Positions 44,953 to 56,632 of a DNA stretch of 64,000 nt are shown in pieces (positions within the stretch are counted from its first letter, which is position 1; each line of letters starts with the position of its first letter). Source of the DNA: Limnomonas spitsbergensis. Its lineage: Eukaryota; Chlorophyta; Chlorophyceae; Chlamydomonadales. The stretch lies in assembly GCA_037349105.1 (NCBI GenBank), contig JAYJMM010000102.1, forward strand, positions 3,534,001-3,598,000, read 5' to 3'. The position numbers and the translations under genes are program-made. The notes beneath the pieces were generated by a model that was not told where the DNA came from, ran no database searches, and saw only the letters and a list, made by a program, of their open reading frames with translations.

Positions 44953-46495
44953 AGTCGCTGTCTGACGCAGTTTGCTAGGGACGGCTGATCCCAGCTCTAG
45001 CTCCTCCAAGGCAGCTAGCAATTGGGGTCTCCGGTGCCCTGACTGACTGCGAGCTACATGTCGGCCGCCATGGTTGCCGCCATGAGTGGGCTGTCTTGCT
45101 ATGCTGCTGGTGCAACCGCTGCATTGTGATAGCAAAGTCTTACATGCTGCCACCAACCTGGCTGCAACGGCTGGATCTGCTCCCTCATGCCCCCCCAGCT
45201 TGAAGCGTACGCAAGTAGCCATGCAGCTTGGCGCAGATTTTGGAGGAAGCTGGACTGCATTCTGCTCTTGAGGCGATGCCGCGGCCTGAGGTGATTGGTG
45301 GCCCACACCACATCACGTTAGTTGGCCGCCAAGGCGTTGCACACCTTGGCGGCCATGCAGCGGACACGCTGCAACGCGGCAGCCAAAGGCACCTCTCTAC
45401 CTTGCATGGCCTTCCTCATGTTGCCGCTCTCGTGCTGCATGATGCTCCAGGTTGGAGGGATTTGTTGGGCTGGTGCACTAAAACAACGTTGCATGCTGCA
45501 TGAGTGCATTAATACGCTGCAAATTGCATGAGGGGAGAGATTTGTGGGGCAGGTTTGACACCAATACACAATTGAAATGTTGCATGAAGTTTTTGAGGAG
45601 AGATATCCAGGGCATATGCACAATGAAAACTCTGAAAAGTTGCATGGGTGGAGGGATCAGTGGTCCAAGTAGTATCAGTGGTGGTTGCATGGCACACCAC
45701 ATGCACTCACCAACTTTGGAACACCAACATGTCACCTCTTCTATCTGGGCCGATACATGAGGATCATATACTGACAACCTTGCAGTTGGTAACCCAAATA
45801 GCAGGGTGGGCTGCACCAGGCCACCCTTGCTGAGGAGCTTATCACCTTAATACGGTAGCTGGATTGTAGCTGAAGAGCCCTAAATGAGTAGAGGTACAAC
45901 ACGGGCTTCATTCATGCACAAATTGTTAGTGAGAATACTACACCTAAAGTCAAAACATAGTAGTAAAATAACAAATAACACAGCTTCCAAGGAAAGGACC
46001 AGATTACAATTTAAAGAGCGAGGTCATGGTGCGTGAGGCTGAGACATGCATGCAAAAGAGCAATTTGTCTACATAGAGGTGCATGGGATGGGGAGAGACT
46101 GTTTCCCGGCCACATGTACGGTATGCATATCATTTTGATGGCATGTCCAAGATCCAAGAGGGCTATACTGGCTAACGGCCGGTACTTGCGACAGTGAGCG
46201 GGCAAGCAGCGTCCAAGCAAACCGTAAGTGACCCTAGTGACTCAGTTTTAACAAACGCCATCGGCTGTGAAAATGCCAGGCTTTCACAGGGCCCTTTCCT
46301 ACACCAGAAACGACAGTATTCGTGTCGTGTTGATGCCACCATGTTTAGGCTCCCAATCACGGCGGTTCCGACTGAAGCCCTACCACCGACGTGTCCGGCC
46401 GTTGGATTGCCCAGTAGCTTACGAGAATTCGGAGCCTAGATTCAAAAGTTTAAGATCGATTATTTATCATAACCAGTTGTCGGCAGTGCATAATA

Positions 46496-46672
46496 ATGGG
46501 TCGAACAATTATATGGACTGTGAAAGACGAATATTGTTTCTCCTCGACCCATGCAGAGAATTATGGGGACGAAAATGTGTTTGAGAAGGTGGCTGGGCAC
46601 ATTAGCGCGCAGAGGTCGAAGGACGGGTCTGGACCTCCCGTAAGCGCACAAGATTGCAAATATCGGTGGTAA
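46496..46672 (+). CDS. 58-residue Myb/SANT-like ORF, left arm
   Basis: From ATG at 46496 to TAA at 46672 the frame encodes a peptide with WTVKDEYCF near the start, NVFEKVAGHISAQR in the middle and SAQDCKYRW at the end. This is the W...ENVFEKVA.HI......S..DCK.RW pattern of Myb/SANT-like DNA-binding domains (third-helix end CK.RW). Many transposons carry such a domain in a second ORF. It stops straight after the domain, so it may be one exon or a remnant. Confidence 0.45.
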   Translation: MGRTIIWTVKDEYCFSSTHAENYGDENVFEKVAGHISAQRSKDGSGPPVSAQDCKYRW

Positions 46673-46799
46673 GCAGAGCTTTGGATGGGTGATCTGAGAC
46701 CAGGATCTGGGATTGAATTACGGTAACCAAGGCTGGCTCAGTCGATGCGCGCGGTATTGACGGAGCCGGATCATTCGACAGGAGCCGCTTTGGGAAATT

Positions 46800-47216
46800 A
46801 TGACTGTAGTGATACATGTGGGTGCTAGGTATGTGGCAGGTGCAAATCTCTTCCGGAACTCAATGCATGATCTGTTTATGATTGAACTCTTGGTTCTAAA
46901 TTACCCATGTAGGAGCCTTCTGAGCAAGCACATCAATGTTTCCGAAGACTTCTTTGCAACCGTGTTGTATCAGTACTTCATCCGCGCCAAGAGGGCACCT
47001 TACGTTAGGATCGAAAAAGCTACCCTGGGCCACATACGCCTCACTGAGGCAGTGGAGGCGTACAAGAAGATTCCCTATGTGGCCCGGGGTAACTTTCTCG
47101 ATCCTAACGTAAGGTGCCCTCTTGGCGCGGATGAAGTACTGATACAACACGGTTGCAAAGAAGTCTTCGGAAACATTGATGTGCTTGCTCAGAAGGCTCC
47201 CACATGGGTAATTTAG
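46800..47216 (+). other. open frame running across the palindrome centre
   Basis: A plus-strand frame of 138 codons crosses the 39-bp loop and continues into the other arm. It includes HDLFMIELLVLNYPC and YQYFIRAKRAPYVRIEK. The mirror frame is at 46896-47303 on the minus strand. Only the half up to about 47036 could be original coding sequence; the continuation after the loop is its own antisense. No family is recognised. Confidence 0.25.
47037..47075. other. loop of the palindrome
   Basis: 39 bp separate the arms. The loop itself contains CGCCTCACTGAGGCAGTGGA then GGCG, able to form a small stem (CGCCTC with GAGGCG). Confidence 0.9.
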
Positions 47217-47439
47217 AACCAAGAGTTCAATCATAAACAGATCATGCATTGAGTTCCAGAAGAGATTTGCACCTGCCAAATACCCAGCACCCACATGCAT
47301 CACTCAAGTTATAATTTCCCAAAGCGGCTGCTGTCGAATGATCCGGCTCCGTCAATACCGCGCGCATCGACTGAGCCAGCCTTGGTTACCGTAATTCAAT
47401 CCCAGATCCTGGTCTCAGATCACCCATCCAAAGCTCTGC

Positions 47440-47616
47440 TTACCACCGATATTTGCAATCTTGTGCGCTTACGGGAGGTCCAGACCCGTCCTTCGACCTG
47501 TGCGCGCTAATGCGCCCAGCCACCTTCTCAAACACATTTTCGTCCCCGTAATTCTCTGCATGGGTCGAGGAGAAACAATATTCGTCTTTCACAGTCCATA
47601 TAATTGTTCGACCCAT
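47440..47616 (-). CDS. 58-residue Myb/SANT-like ORF, right arm
   Basis: This is the mirror copy of 46496-46672, with the frame intact and two visible replacements (His to Arg in GHISAQR, and Gln to His next to it). The conserved W and CKYRW positions are unchanged. The same caveats apply as for the left copy. Confidence 0.45.
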   Translation of the reverse strand: MGRTIIWTVKDEYCFSSTHAENYGDENVFEKVAGRISAHRSKDGSGPPVSAQDCKYRW

Positions 47617-49194
47617 TATTATGCACTGCCGACAACTGGTTATGATAAATAATCGATCTTAAACTTCTGAATCTAGGCTCCGAATTCTCGCAAGCCAACG
47701 GCCGGACACGTCGGTGGTAGGGCTTCAGTCGGAACCGCCGTGATTGGGAGCCTGAACATGGTGGCATCAACACGACACGAATACTGTCGTTTCTGGTGTA
47801 GGAAAGGGCCCTGTGAAAGCCTGGCATTTTCACAGCCGATGGCGTTTGTTAAAACTGAGTCACTAGGGTCACTTACGGTTTGCTTGGACGGTGCTTGCCC
47901 GCTCATTGTCGCAAGTACCGGCCGTTAGCTAGTATAGCCCTCTTGGATCTTGGACATGCCATCAAAATGATATGTATACCGTACATGTGGCCGGGAAACA
48001 GTCTCTCCCCATCCCATGCACCTCTATCTATCTAGACGAATTGCTCTTTTGCATGCATGTCTCAGCCTCACGCACCATGACCTCGCTCTTTAAATTGTTA
48101 TCTGGTCCTTTCCTTGGATCATGCTGTGTTAGTAGTTGTTATTTGAACTACTATGTTTTGACTTTAGGTGTAGTATTCTCACTAACAATTTGTGCATGAA
48201 TGGAGCCCGTGTTGTACCTCTACTCATTTAGGGCTCTTCAGCTACAATCCAGCTACCGTATTAAGGTGATAAGCTCCTCAGCAAGGGTGGCCTGGTGCAG
48301 CCCACCCTGCTATTTGGGTTACCAACTGCAAGGTAGTCAGTATAGGATCCTCACGTATCGGCCCAGATAGAAGTGGTGGCCTGTTGGTGTTCCAAAGTTG
48401 GTGAGTGCATGTGGTGTGCCATGCAACCACCACTGATACTTGGACCACTGATCCCTCCACCCATGCAACTTTCAGAATTTTCATTGTGCAGATGCCCTGG
48501 ATATCTCTCCTCAAAAACTTCATGCAGCATTTCAATTGTGTATTGGTGTCACACCTGCCCCACAAATCTCTCCCCTCATGCAATTTGCAGCGTTTTAATG
48601 CACTCATGCAGCATGCAACGTTGTTTTAGTGCACCAGCCCAACAAATCCCTCCAACATGGAGCATCATGCAGCACGAGAGCGACAACATGAGGAAGGCCA
48701 TGCAAGGTAGAGAGGTGCCTTTGGCTGCCGCGTTGCAGCGTGTCCGCTGCATGGCCGCCAAGGTGTGCAACGCCTTGGCGGCCAACTAACGTGATGTGGT
48801 GTGGGCCACCAATCACCTCAGGCCGCGGCATCGCCTCAAGAGCAGAATGCAGTCCGGCTTCCTCCAACATATGCGCCAAGCTGCATGGCTACTTGCGTAC
48901 GCTTCAAGCTGGGGGGGCATGAGGGAGCAGATCCAGCCGTTGCAGCCATGTTGGTGGCAGCATGTAAGACTTTGCTATTACAATGCAGCGGTTGCACCAG
49001 CAGCATAGCAAGACAGCCCACTCATGGCGGCAACCATGGCGGCCGACATGTAGCTCGCAGTCAGTCAGGGCACCGGAGACCCCAATTGGTGCAGTGAACT
49101 GCTAGCTGCCTCGGAGGAGCTAGAGCTGGGATCAGCCGTCCCTAGCAAACTGCGTCAGACAGCGACTGACCTAGAGCCGCTACCTGTCACACAG

Positions 49195-49624
49195 GTGCTA
49201 GCGCTAGTTGATTCAGCCATTCACCTTCAGGATAGCGCAGCGATCAGCAGCGTGATGACAGACGGTGAGACTGCCAGCAATGTTGGGCCAGGGGTGACGG
49301 CGAGCATGTGGAGGAAGCATTGCATCCAACGTGCAAGAGCGGGGATGGGCAGGTCCCTCGAGTGGTGCTAGAGATGTTTCGAGTTGTACCGGGGCAGGCT
49401 TGTGTGGGATGCCCTGGCTTTTGTGGAAGACGTGGTAGATAACGTTGAGGCGTAGACGTTTTTAGAGGCTGGAACTTTAATGTTTCTTTTCCAGCCTTTT
49501 CTCTGTCCATTCACTTTATTTCCCACTCTTCCTTTTTTTCTGCCCCCTTTTTTGTTTGTTTTCAAACTTTTAATTAGGCGCCCACGCGGCCGAGTCGTTT
49601 TAAGCAGGGCCCAGAGGTGTAACG
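49195..49624 (+). repeat. module C/B copy 1, right arm
   Basis: The frame reads from about DSAIHLQDSAAISSVMTD through an internal TAG to CFELYRGRLVWDALAFVEDV and stops at TAG 49453-49455. A T/C-rich tract, GGCGCCCACGCGGCCGAG (49578-49595) and GGGCCCAGAGGTGTAACG (49607-49624) follow. It is homologous to 28890-29275 and 49880-50250, so it is one member of a dispersed family with a coding end and a 3' tail. Confidence 0.65.
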
Positions 49625-49879
49625 TTTTTGCCCGTCAGTGTGCACTGTGTAGCACTTTAGTGTACTTGTCCCACTTCACCCTTTACTCATATTGCAGCAT
49701 GCAATTGGCAGAGGAGATCCGGGGACCACCAAACCGAGCACTGGTGTCCCCTCAGAAATTGCCATGCATTTTAGCTACTCATCTGCATGCCCTACCTGAA
49801 TTTCGGTGTTGAATTTCACCTCCTTATATCCTTTAGGTGGCATTTTGACTGGTTGGCGCGGTGAACACAGCCGACACTA

Positions 49880-50250
49880 GAGGATGGCGCAATGATCATT
49901 GCCCCAACATCAAGGCGGTACTTACGGAGCGGGATGGGCTGGTCCCCAGATCAGTGCTACAGACTGCCACCAGCTTTACCGGGGTCCCAGGCAGGGGTGG
50001 CAGGCAGGGGAGGCCCTGGCTTTTGTGGAACATGTAGTTGAGCTTGTTGAAGGCTAGTCTCTTCAGGGCAGGGGTCACAGTTTGCCTGACCTCTTTGCTG
50101 TCTTGGCATGTCAAATTTGCAGGTCAATTTTCTCTCCTTTCTTTCCTCTTGTGACTTCTCCCTTGGATTTTCCAACTTGGCTTTTTGTCTGCCGATGTGG
50201 CCGAATTTTATTTGAGCAGGCGCCAGAGGTGTCACGTCATAAACTGGTTG
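49880..50250 (+). repeat. module C/B copy 2, right arm
   Basis: The frame ATDCHQLYRG...GEALAFVEHVVELVEG ends at TAG 50055-50057. Upstream, GAGGATGGCGCAATGATCA and GGGATGGGCTGGTCCCC match the other copies. The tail has a worn box (GATGTGGCCGAATTTTATT) and GGCGCCAGAGGTGTCACGTC. Confidence 0.62.
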
Positions 50251-50299
50251 GGGACATGGGCCGTTTAAAGGGACTGGAATCACCCGGATTCTAGTTATG

Positions 50300-51360
50300 G
50301 ACCACCCCAATGCCATGTCAGATTTCGACACTAAATTTGCATGAAATCCAGGCCTTCGTGTGAAAAAGGCATGGCTTTGCTCCAGTTGTTGAGGACCCGT
50401 GATTTTCTGGTGACCTACATTTATTTGATCCATGCTAAAAGATGCTGTTGTAACCACGAAGGGCCAAATCCAAAACGGCACGCCCCGATCAGACATGATT
50501 CTGATTGAATTGAGACCCCCGCTCTTGGGGTTCCTTAGGACAGATAGGCAAGCACGGCACCGGTATGTGTCAAGCTTGACCTGCAGCGTGCTAACAACTA
50601 CGGGATTAGGAAATGGCAAGAAGGGTTCCGTTCGAGAGTCATGGGGCAAAGAAACGGACCACGGCTGCAATTTGAGGGAGATGGACTTGAGCACCAGCAT
50701 TTCATCACGAGCGAACTGATGCCCCAGCTGAGAAGGAATAGAGCCAATTAGGGGGAGCCAATCATGCCCCCCCCCCATGGTGCTGATGAGAACTGCCAGC
50801 CATGCACCATTGCACCTTGGAAGCCAGCCAGCAGACTGCCAAGTGTGATTTGTATGACTGGGGTGGGATAGGGGATTTGTCTCATATTCCGTAACCAGAA
50901 CACATTGTGAAGTCTCCTCTATCAGATGATTGGGTGGCATTATTCGGCAGTGAGCCATGCAGGCATTTACATAGATGCTGTTATCCTGCAAAGTGCGCCA
51001 TCACTCCGAGTTGGTTGAATCTACCTCGTCGCCAAAAGGAGCCAAAACTCAGCGATGCCTCGGCAAATCCGCGTCAGTTCGAGACGACGACCCCTGCTGT
51101 GGGATGACCTGATGCCCTAAGAGGGCGTCATAAATGGCAGGCAAACTCTTCGTTCTCGTAAGATTGGATCTGCCTGCAGCCATGGGTGTGCATGACACAG
51201 CCATCATGATTGCATGCATGACACCCCACCATGCATGACCAGGTAAGTGCACATGCAGCCATGGACAGGATAGGTATGTGGGAGGGCAAGGGGTCCCGGG
51301 ATTAGGGGTCAGGGATTTTAAATTTTGAAACCCAACTTCCTAAACCTAACGACACAACAT
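50300..51360. other. arm sequence without a supported gene
   Basis: Together with its mirror (about 42000-43070) this holds one long frame on the outward strand (49957-50991 minus; 42375-43409 plus). No family is recognised, it lacks an ATG start, and the arm-to-arm differences that I can see change the residue, so I do not call it a gene. Confidence 0.4.
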
Positions 51361-51412
51361 GCACCCCCCTGGTTCGCTGTCAGAGGACAGTGCCCTGCCC
51401 TGCCCTGCCCTG

Positions 51413-54400
51413 CCTCCTGCCTCCTGCCTCCTGCCTCCTGCCTCCTGCCTCCTGCCTCCTGCCTCCTGCCTCCTGCCTCCTGCCTCCTGCCTCCTGCCTC
51501 CTGCCTCCTGCCTCCTGCCTCCTGCCTCCTGCCTCCTGCCTCCTGCCTCCTGCCTCCTGCCTCCTGCCTCCTGCCTCCTGCCTCCTGCCTCCTGCCTCCT
51601 GCCTCCTGCCTCCTGCCTCCTGCCTCCTGCCTCCTGCCTCCTGCCTCCTGCCTCCTGCCTCCTGCCTCCTGCCTCCTGCCTCCTGCCTCCTGCCTCCTGC
51701 CTCCTGCCTCCTGCCTCCTGCCTCCTGCCTCCTGCCTCCTGCCTCCTGCCTCCTGCCTCCTGCCTCCTGCCTCCTGCCTCCTGCCTCCTGCCTCCTGCCT
51801 CCTGCCTCCTGCCTCCTGCCTCCTGCCTCCTGCCTCCTGCCTCCTGCCTCCTGCCTCCTGCCTCCTGCCTCCTGCCTCCTGCCTCCTGCCTCCTGCCTCC
51901 TGCCTCCTGCCTCCTGCCTCCTGCCTCCTGCCTCCTGCCTCCTGCCTCCTGCCTCCTGCCTCCTGCCTCCTGCCTCCTGCCTCCTGCCTCCTGCCTCCTG
52001 CCTCCTGCCTCCTGCCTCCTGCCTCCTGCCTCCTGCCTCCTGCCTCCTGCCTCCTGCCTCCTGCCTCCTGCCTCCTGCCTCCTGCCTCCTGCCTCCTGCC
52101 TCCTGCCTCCTGCCTCCTGCCTCCTGCCTCCTGCCTCCTGCCTCCTGCCTCCTGCCTCCTGCCTCCTGCCTCCTGCCTCCTGCCTCCTGCCTCCTGCCTC
52201 CTGCCTCCTGCCTCCTGCCTCCTGCCTCCTGCCTCCTGCCTCCTGCCTCCTGCCTCCTGCCTCCTGCCTCCTGCCTCCTGCCTCCTGCCTCCTGCCTCCT
52301 GCCTCCTGCCTCCTGCCTCCTGCCTCCTGCCTCCTGCCTCCTGCCTCCTGCCTCCTGCCTCCTGCCTCCTGCCTCCTGCCTCCTGCCTCCTGCCTCCTGC
52401 CTCCTGCCTCCTGCCTCCTGCCTCCTGCCTCCTGCCTCCTGCCTCCTGCCTCCTGCCTCCTGCCTCCTGCCTCCTGCCTCCTGCCTCCTGCCTCCTGCCT
52501 CCTGCCTCCTGCCTCCTGCCTCCTGCCTCCTGCCTCCTGCCTCCTGCCTCCTGCCTCCTGCCTCCTGCCTCCTGCCTCCTGCCTCCTGCCTCCTGCCTCC
52601 TGCCTCCTGCCTCCTGCCTCCTGCCTCCTGCCTCCTGCCTCCTGCCTCCTGCCTCCTGCCTCCTGCCTCCTGCCTCCTGCCTCCTGCCTCCTGCCTCCTG
52701 CCTCCTGCCTCCTGCCTCCTGCCTCCTGCCTCCTGCCTCCTGCCTCCTGCCTCCTGCCTCCTGCCTCCTGCCTCCTGCCTCCTGCCTCCTGCCTCCTGCC
52801 TCCTGCCTCCTGCCTCCTGCCTCCTGCCTCCTGCCTCCTGCCTCCTGCCTCCTGCCTCCTGCCTCCTGCCTCCTGCCTCCTGCCTCCTGCCTCCTGCCTC
52901 CTGCCTCCTGCCTCCTGCCTCCTGCCTCCTGCCTCCTGCCTCCTGCCTCCTGCCTCCTGCCTCCTGCCTCCTGCCTCCTGCCTCCTGCCTCCTGCCTCCT
53001 GCCTCCTGCCTCCTGCCTCCTGCCTCCTGCCTCCTGCCTCCTGCCTCCTGCCTCCTGCCTCCTGCCTCCTGCCTCCTGCCTCCTGCCTCCTGCCTCCTGC
53101 CTCCTGCCTCCTGCCTCCTGCCTCCTGCCTCCTGCCTCCTGCCTCCTGCCTCCTGCCTCCTGCCTCCTGCCTCCTGCCTCCTGCCTCCTGCCTCCTGCCT
53201 CCTGCCTCCTGCCTCCTGCCTCCTGCCTCCTGCCTCCTGCCTCCTGCCTCCTGCCTCCTGCCTCCTGCCTCCTGCCTCCTGCCTCCTGCCTCCTGCCTCC
53301 TGCCTCCTGCCTCCTGCCTCCTGCCTCCTGCCTCCTGCCTCCTGCCTCCTGCCTCCTGCCTCCTGCCTCCTGCCTCCTGCCTCCTGCCTCCTGCCTCCTG
53401 CCTCCTGCCTCCTGCCTCCTGCCTCCTGCCTCCTGCCTCCTGCCTCCTGCCTCCTGCCTCCTGCCTCCTGCCTCCTGCCTCCTGCCTCCTGCCTCCTGCC
53501 TCCTGCCTCCTGCCTCCTGCCTCCTGCCTCCTGCCTCCTGCCTCCTGCCTCCTGCCTCCTGCCTCCTGCCTCCTGCCTCCTGCCTCCTGCCTCCTGCCTC
53601 CTGCCTCCTGCCTCCTGCCTCCTGCCTCCTGCCTCCTGCCTCCTGCCTCCTGCCTCCTGCCTCCTGCCTCCTGCCTCCTGCCTCCTGCCTCCTGCCTCCT
53701 GCCTCCTGCCTCCTGCCTCCTGCCTCCTGCCTCCTGCCTCCTGCCTCCTGCCTCCTGCCTCCTGCCTCCTGCCTCCTGCCTCCTGCCTCCTGCCTCCTGC
53801 CTCCTGCCTCCTGCCTCCTGCCTCCTGCCTCCTGCCTCCTGCCTCCTGCCTCCTGCCTCCTGCCTCCTGCCTCCTGCCTCCTGCCTCCTGCCTCCTGCCT
53901 CCTGCCTCCTGCCTCCTGCCTCCTGCCTCCTGCCTCCTGCCTCCTGCCTCCTGCCTCCTGCCTCCTGCCTCCTGCCTCCTGCCTCCTGCCTCCTGCCTCC
54001 TGCCTCCTGCCTCCTGCCTCCTGCCTCCTGCCTCCTGCCTCCTGCCTCCTGCCTCCTGCCTCCTGCCTCCTGCCTCCTGCCTCCTGCCTCCTGCCTCCTG
54101 CCTCCTGCCTCCTGCCTCCTGCCTCCTGCCTCCTGCCTCCTGCCTCCTGCCTCCTGCCTCCTGCCTCCTGCCTCCTGCCTCCTGCCTCCTGCCTCCTGCC
54201 TCCTGCCTCCTGCCTCCTGCCTCCTGCCTCCTGCCTCCTGCCTCCTGCCTCCTGCCTCCTGCCTCCTGCCTCCTGCCTCCTGCCTCCTGCCTCCTGCCTC
54301 CTGCCTCCTGCCTCCTGCCTCCTGCCTCCTGCCTCCTGCCTCCTGCCTCCTGCCTCCTGCCTCCTGCCTCCTGCCTCCTGCCTCCTGCCTCCTGCCTCCT

Positions 54401-54692
54401 GCCTCCTGCCTCCTGCCTCCTGCCTCCTGCCCCCTGCCCCCTGCCCCCTGCCCCCTGCCCCCTGCCCCCTGCCCCCTGCCCCCTGCCCCCTGCTCCCTGC
54501 TCCCTGCCCCCTGCCCCCTGCCCCCTGCCCCCTGCCCCCTGCCCCCTGCCCCCTGCCCCCTGCCCCCTGCCCCCTGCCCCCTGCCCCCTGCCCCCTGCCC
54601 CCTGCCCCCTGCCCCCTGCCCCCTGCCCCCTGCCCCCTGCCCCCTGCCCCCTGCCCCCTGCCCCCTGCCCCCTGCCCCCTGCCCCCTGCCCC
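51413..54692 (+). repeat. right-arm minisatellite: about 431 copies of CCTCCTG, then CCCCCTG
   Basis: 51413-54430 is an almost perfect run of the heptamer CCTCCTG (3018 bp, about 431 copies) with no variant that I can see. 54431-54692 is about 37 copies of CCCCCTG with two TCCCTGC-type variants near 54490-54505. It sits where the left arm has AGGGC pentamers and GGGCGCT heptamers. All frames are open on both strands, giving spurious frames of over 1100 codons. Confidence 0.98.
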
Positions 54693-56021
54693 CACAGCCC
54701 AACCCAGCCTTGTCCTGCCCTTCCCAGCCCAGCCCAGTCCTTCCCTGCCCTGCCCTCCCCAGCCCTGCCCTGCCCTGCCCTCCCCAGCCCTGCCCTGCCT
54801 TGCCCCCTGCCCTCCCCAGCCCTGCCTTGCCCTGCCCCCTGCCCCCCCAGCCCCCTGTCTGCCCTGCCCTCTGTCTACCCTGCCCCCTGTCTGCCCTGCC
54901 CCCTCTCTGCCCTGCCCCCTCTCTGCCCTGCCCCCTACCCCCCCAGCCCCCTCTCTGCCCTGCCCTCTACCCCCCCAGCCCCCTGTCTGCCCTGCCCCCT
55001 GTCTGCCCTGCCCCCTGCCCTGCCCTGCCCTGCCATGTCGTGCATGCCATTCCTGCCCTCCAATGCCCTGTCTGCCTTTTGCCCGGACTGGACCTGACCT
55101 GACCATGCCATGTCATGCCTTATTCTGGCTCGAATGCTATTCCTGGGATGCGTAGGTGAAATACAAGTTGTTCCATAAGGAGGGTGTACTTACCGCTGGA
55201 GGTCCACAAACCAAGATTGACCTTCACGTGGTGACGAGCACACTATCGGAAGTCACCGAGCTGATTCGTTGTGGTTGGGGTGACAGGGTTTAACACGACT
55301 TCCACAAGAGGTGGCAGGAGCCACAGCAAGCCTCGTGCATGTCAACCCTGGGCAAAAACGAGATACGCACGATTGCTAACTTTTCTGAAAAGTTCCAGTA
55401 TCAAGTACCGTAAGTGTGACAATGGATGAAGGCAATATTACATAGCTTAGCATCATTGGTGCTGACGAGTCGGATTTGAGTGGTAACATGGATACATAGG
55501 CAGACATGTACTGGTGGCACAGAGAGATTTGCGTGCTTTTGAGTTAGGCTCGTGAGGTGTAGGGCATTGGGCCGGTGCTGTGGCCTAATACGATACGAAA
55601 AATTGGCAGGAATAACTGTTGACAGCAAGAGTTTACCGCTGGAAGCCTTACCTTGGCAAGAAATGCCGAAAGCTAAGTGTGGAATGAGTGCAGTTGGGCC
55701 GGACAAAACAGGAAGCCAATTGAGGGGGGCAGGAAAGAAGCCACTGTATTTGAAATGCGTGAGGAAATTTGTGCTCAACACCTGCCCTGTATTCTTCAGT
55801 ATCAGATAAAATCAACTGTTGAAATTTAACAAAGAGGAAACACTGGGCTTTTGGCCCTCAAACTTGTCAACAACTGCACACTCATCTGTTTATTGGGTTA
55901 AGCCTGTTGAGGAAACAACGCAAGGCTGTCCTAGTCCCTGTTGTTTTGCTGTTGCAGGTCAGGAAGAAGTTAGAGACTCTTCCTAGTTTCTCTTGGCAGT
56001 CTGCTCTGTTCACATTTTCAG

Positions 56022-56162
56022 GCGCTGTACATGTCAGACCACAGAAGACAGTCAATCGAAGGAACTGAAGTTGGGTTTAGGCTACATATCATCTCCATGA
56101 TGTCCTGTTGGCAGGCCTTGACAAGATACCTAAACTGGAAATTGGCCATCATAAAGTTGTGA
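56022..56162 (+). CDS. possible small exon
   Basis: After an acceptor-like TTTTCAG, a frame of 46 residues (MSDHRRQSIEGTEVG ... CWQALTRYLNWKLAIIKL) runs to TGA. Its composition is protein-like, but no family is recognised and no partner exon was found. The surrounding 55651-56632 shows nothing else. Confidence 0.22.
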   Translation, partial: ALYMSDHRRQSIEGTEVGFRLHIISMMSCWQALTRYLNWKLAIIKL

Positions 56163-56632
56163 GCTACAGTTCCATGGGCGCAGTCTGGGCTTGCTCTGCC
56201 GCTGGGGTCACCCCTTCTGCTTGAGCCGGGCCGGGTTGCGGTGCATGCTTAAACTGCAGAGCTCGCGGGGTCATCTTGAGCCAAGTGAGCTCCCCATTCT
56301 CAATTTCCCTGCGCGGGATGCAGGAAAATGGTCCATTAGGATTTGGTTGGATTGTGAAGAATTGACAAAGGATGGAAAAAGGGCGGGCTCATGCACCAGG
56401 CAGTTGGCGCATTATCTTTGACCACATACACACCTATCGTAATGCGCAAAGGTGATCATGCATTGTTCCATTCATGCTTCCTCTGGGAAGTGGTACATGT
56501 TCGGTATAGCGTAGAATGGTTGACATGGTTGGAGACCTTTTTATGTAAGTTAATACAAGTTCGCTGTACCCATGCTCGTGGATGGGAAGTTGATCTCATG
56601 TGTTATTATATTTTGCTGTAGCAAAAAGAATA

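Larger units (their letters stand above)
39449..47036 (+). repeat. left arm of a 16.2-kb palindrome
   Basis: The arm starts TAAGGCTTCCAGCGGTAAAC and ends GGGCCACATA; its reverse complement is found at 47076-55650. Matching positions add up to 94112 near the centre, 94107 around 45-49 kb and 93366 outside the solo-LTR-like insertion, which shows colinearity with only a few indels. It contains tandem arrays (40080-41975), two module C copies on the minus strand, the insertion at 44203-44952 and the Myb/SANT-like ORF. Confidence 0.95.
47076..55650 (-). repeat. right arm of the 16.2-kb palindrome
   Basis: This is the reverse complement of 39449-47036 with scattered substitutions and small indels (for example 12 extra bases, about GTGCAGTGAACT, near 49088-49100). 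It lacks the 750-bp insertion and has a different and longer minisatellite. It ends GTTTACCGCTGGAAGCCTTA; the sequence beyond is not shared. Confidence 0.95.

Noticed and set aside
51318..55155. Open frames of 1100-1276 codons on both strands in the right arm
   Set aside because: A stop-free heptamer gives open frames in all six frames; this is a property of the satellite and not coding sequence.
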